7,138 nucleotides of DNA, taken from the NCBI GenBank assembly GCA_946615875.1, contig CAMOIK010000104.1:1-7138 (forward strand). Reading direction: 5' to 3'. Shown piece after piece: positions 7,046 through 7,138 of the stretch (its first letter is position 1; every line of letters begins with the position of its first letter). The notes under the pieces were generated by a model, which worked only from the letters and a program-made list of their open reading frames with translations, was not told where the DNA came from and searched no databases. The position numbers were made by a program, and so were the translations under genes. Source of the stretch: an uncultured Verrucomicrobiota bacterium. GTDB lineage: Bacteria > Verrucomicrobiota > Kiritimatiellia > RFP12 > UBA1067.

Positions 7046-7081
7046 CAAGGCAAATGTCAATAGGGTGTGGCATTTGCCTTG
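7046..7081. terminator. Strong hairpin upstream of recA
   Basis: CAAGGCAAATG (7046-7056) is perfectly complementary to CATTTGCCTTG (7071-7081). A G-T wobble and two further pairs (7057-7059 with 7068-7070) extend the stem to 14 pairs around an 8-nt loop. It begins 5 nt after a possible minus-strand stop codon at 7089-7087, which suggests the 3' end of the preceding transcript. No T run follows on either strand, so the terminator call is positional. Confidence 0.4.
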
Positions 7082-7086
7082 TCCTT

Positions 7087-7138
7087 TCACTCCGTTTTGG
7101 GGTCGCTGTCGCGCCTTTGCCTTTCACGGAAAATCATT
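7087..7138 (-). CDS. Possible C-terminal end of an off-window gene
   Basis: Only one minus-strand frame stays open from the right edge until a TGA at 7089-7087. Its last residues would read MIFRERQRRDSDPKTE, a charged tail plausible for a protein C-terminus. The strong hairpin just downstream supports a gene end here. It is too short to identify, and it may be chance since only about 50 bases are visible. Confidence 0.25.
   Translation of the reverse strand, partial: MIFRERQRRDSDPKTE

Noticed and set aside
7055..7060. Perfect minus-strand TTGACA -35 hexamer
   Set aside because: No -10-like sequence occurs 15-19 bp downstream, and the hexamer lies in the loop side of the hairpin. The recA promoter at 6978-7007 explains transcription better.

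Overview
The window looks like ordinary chromosome of a Gram-negative bacterium with fairly high GC content. The Gram-negative call rests on an outer-membrane beta-barrel (DUF481) with a signal peptide and a C-terminal aromatic residue. The PVC group (Lentisphaerota/Kiritimatiellota-like gut or rumen lineages) is my guess at the lineage from overall style; it is not proven by anything here. I see no mobile element, CRISPR array, tRNA or rRNA.

Layout from left to right. Positions 1-20 are the first codons of a minus-strand gene that runs off the window. Positions 21-142 hold two divergent promoters. rsfS (143-460, plus strand) is the only complete plus-strand gene. It converges on a minus-strand block with a GC-rich hairpin between them. 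Read in the direction of transcription, the minus-strand genes are: recA (6944-5913); a TatD-family hydrolase that overlaps recA by ATGA (5916-5218); an N-acylglucosamine 2-epimerase family protein (5182-4004); a membrane-anchored HEAT-like protein of unknown function (3963-3166); the DUF481 outer-membrane protein (3110-2079); and a cobalamin-binding-type radical SAM enzyme (1988-519). A strong hairpin and perhaps the tail of another minus-strand gene lie upstream of recA (7046-7138).

The most striking signal is an identical 11-mer, TATGGTATAAT (an extended -10, TGnTATAAT). It occurs four times, each time oriented toward and just upstream of a gene start: the off-edge gene, rsfS, the epimerase and recA. 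At rsfS it sits so close to the ATG that the transcript should be leaderless or nearly so. At the epimerase it contains the stop codon of the upstream tatD-like gene. The likely transcription units are recA-tatD from the recA promoter, and epimerase-HEAT-DUF481-radical SAM from the epimerase promoter. No -10 is visible before the last three genes, although a 71-nt hairpin separates the last two.

I do not see an obviously new multi-gene system. The items worth a second look are the promoter motif and leaderless start, symmetric repeats around the recA -10 box, a CX4CX2C radical SAM cluster motif, a histidine in place of the P-loop proline in RecA, and the 71-nt hairpin.
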